Source of the DNA: an uncultured Lachnospiraceae bacterium
GTDB taxonomy: Bacteria > Bacillota > Clostridia > Lachnospirales > Lachnospiraceae
Direction: 5' to 3'
DNA length: 5,955 bases
Assembly: GCA_937891165.1 (NCBI GenBank)
Contig: CALAEX010000029.1
Coordinates: 1-5,955, forward strand
This document shows positions 5,739-5,955 of the stretch, piece after piece. The notes below the pieces were generated by a model. The model saw only the letters and a list, made by a program, of their open reading frames with translations, ran no database searches and was not told the origin of the DNA. Position 1 is the stretch's first letter. Each line of letters starts with the position of its first letter. Made by a program: the position numbers and the translations under genes.

Positions 5739-5866
5739 GTATGAAAATAATTTTTTGGTTGATTTTTTTTATTTAGATGTGGTAGTCTTTTTCCATAAAG
5801 TTTTTTATTTTTAATGTAAAACTGGTATTATCAGTACTATATTTTTTGACAGAAAGTAATAAAATT

Positions 5867-5909
5867 GCAGTTCTGTTCCATAGATTTTATGGAATAGAAC
5901 TGTTTTTTT
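5867..5909 (+). terminator. Strong intrinsic terminator
   Basis: CAGTTCTGTTCCATA (5868-5882) pairs with TATGGAATAGAACTG (5888-5902) over 15 bp with a single G-U wobble, around the loop GATTT. Seven T follow (5903-5909). It is the best terminator in the window and closes whatever is transcribed through 5618-5866, although no intact gene lies directly upstream. Confidence 0.85.
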
Positions 5910-5955
5910 GTATACTAGGAAAGTTCTATTTTGTATACTAGGAAAGTTCTATTTT
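5910..5955. repeat. 23-bp exact tandem repeat, cut by the window edge
   Basis: Two identical 23-bp units (5910-5932 and 5933-5955) begin GTATACTAGGAAAG and end TTCTATTTT. They are directly adjacent, and the second ends at the last base of the window, so the array may continue. There is no spacer between units, so this is not a CRISPR array. Each unit contains the palindrome GTATAC. The array starts immediately after the terminator's T-run. Confidence 0.75.

Larger units (their letters stand above)
5370..5955. other. 586-nt region without a convincing intact gene, rich in repeats and hairpins
   Basis: Both strands are broken by frequent stops. The stretch holds no good terminator directly after the nuclease gene; only A/T pairing around 5375-5413 is visible. 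It does hold two hairpins, a 30-bp-spaced repeat, candidate promoter elements, a short coding remnant, one strong terminator and a 23-bp tandem repeat, each listed separately. From about 5764 to 5860 I see only AT-rich sequence with a consensus TTGACA at 5846-5851 that lacks a matching -10 box. Confidence 0.6.

Noticed and set aside
5846..5874. Promoter with consensus -35 TTGACA
   Set aside because: No -10-like hexamer occurs at 16-18 nt spacing, and the terminator stem occupies that position.
5910..5955. CRISPR array
   Set aside because: The two 23-bp units are directly adjacent with no spacer, and no cas genes are present.

Overview
The window is strongly AT-rich, uses AGGAGG-type ribosome binding sites and TTG/GTG starts, and has genes only on the + strand. 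This fits a low-GC Bacillota, most plausibly a gut Clostridia/Lachnospiraceae genome. The content looks like accessory DNA (a defence or mobile island) and not core metabolism. Family names come from recognising motifs in the translations; no database search was run.

Layout. Positions 1-134 hold two hairpins, one of them terminator-like, and the end of a short open frame. Next come a 63-residue single-pass membrane protein (135-326) and a stand-alone PAPS-reductase/PP-loop ATPase-like protein of the type carried by phages and integrative elements (372-1193). A 13-bp terminator-like stem closes this unit (1217-1263). The following intergenic stretch carries two inverted repeats and then a very good sigma-A promoter, TTGAGA-17 nt-TATAAT (1350-1378). 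That promoter drives two genes overlapping by 8 bp: an OLD/AAA_15-like ABC ATPase (1412-2569) and a TOPRIM/RloB-like putative nuclease (2562-3584). This architecture resembles the two-gene ATPase+TOPRIM phage-defence systems (PARIS AriA/AriB, AbiLi/AbiLii, RloA/RloB). After 87 nt comes an AAA-ATPase-like (DUF1703 group) protein with a C-terminal PD-(D/E)XK nuclease domain (3672-5369).

The last 586 nt (5370-5955) contain no convincing intact gene but are rich in structure. There are two perfect or near-perfect hairpins, a TTAACC-T6-GGT motif repeated at exactly 30 bp, candidate promoter elements, a short apparently frameshifted coding remnant, a strong intrinsic terminator, and two exact tandem copies of a 23-bp unit that run into the window edge.

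How the genes may work together (inference). The overlapping ATPase/TOPRIM pair is the best candidate for a functional system: the ATPase would sense or hold, and the TOPRIM protein would be the toxic effector. The neighbouring ATPase-nuclease and PAPS-reductase-like genes may be independent accessory cargo in the same island. The promoter-repeat-terminator region at the right end may encode a small structured RNA or be the decayed leader of a lost regulator gene.
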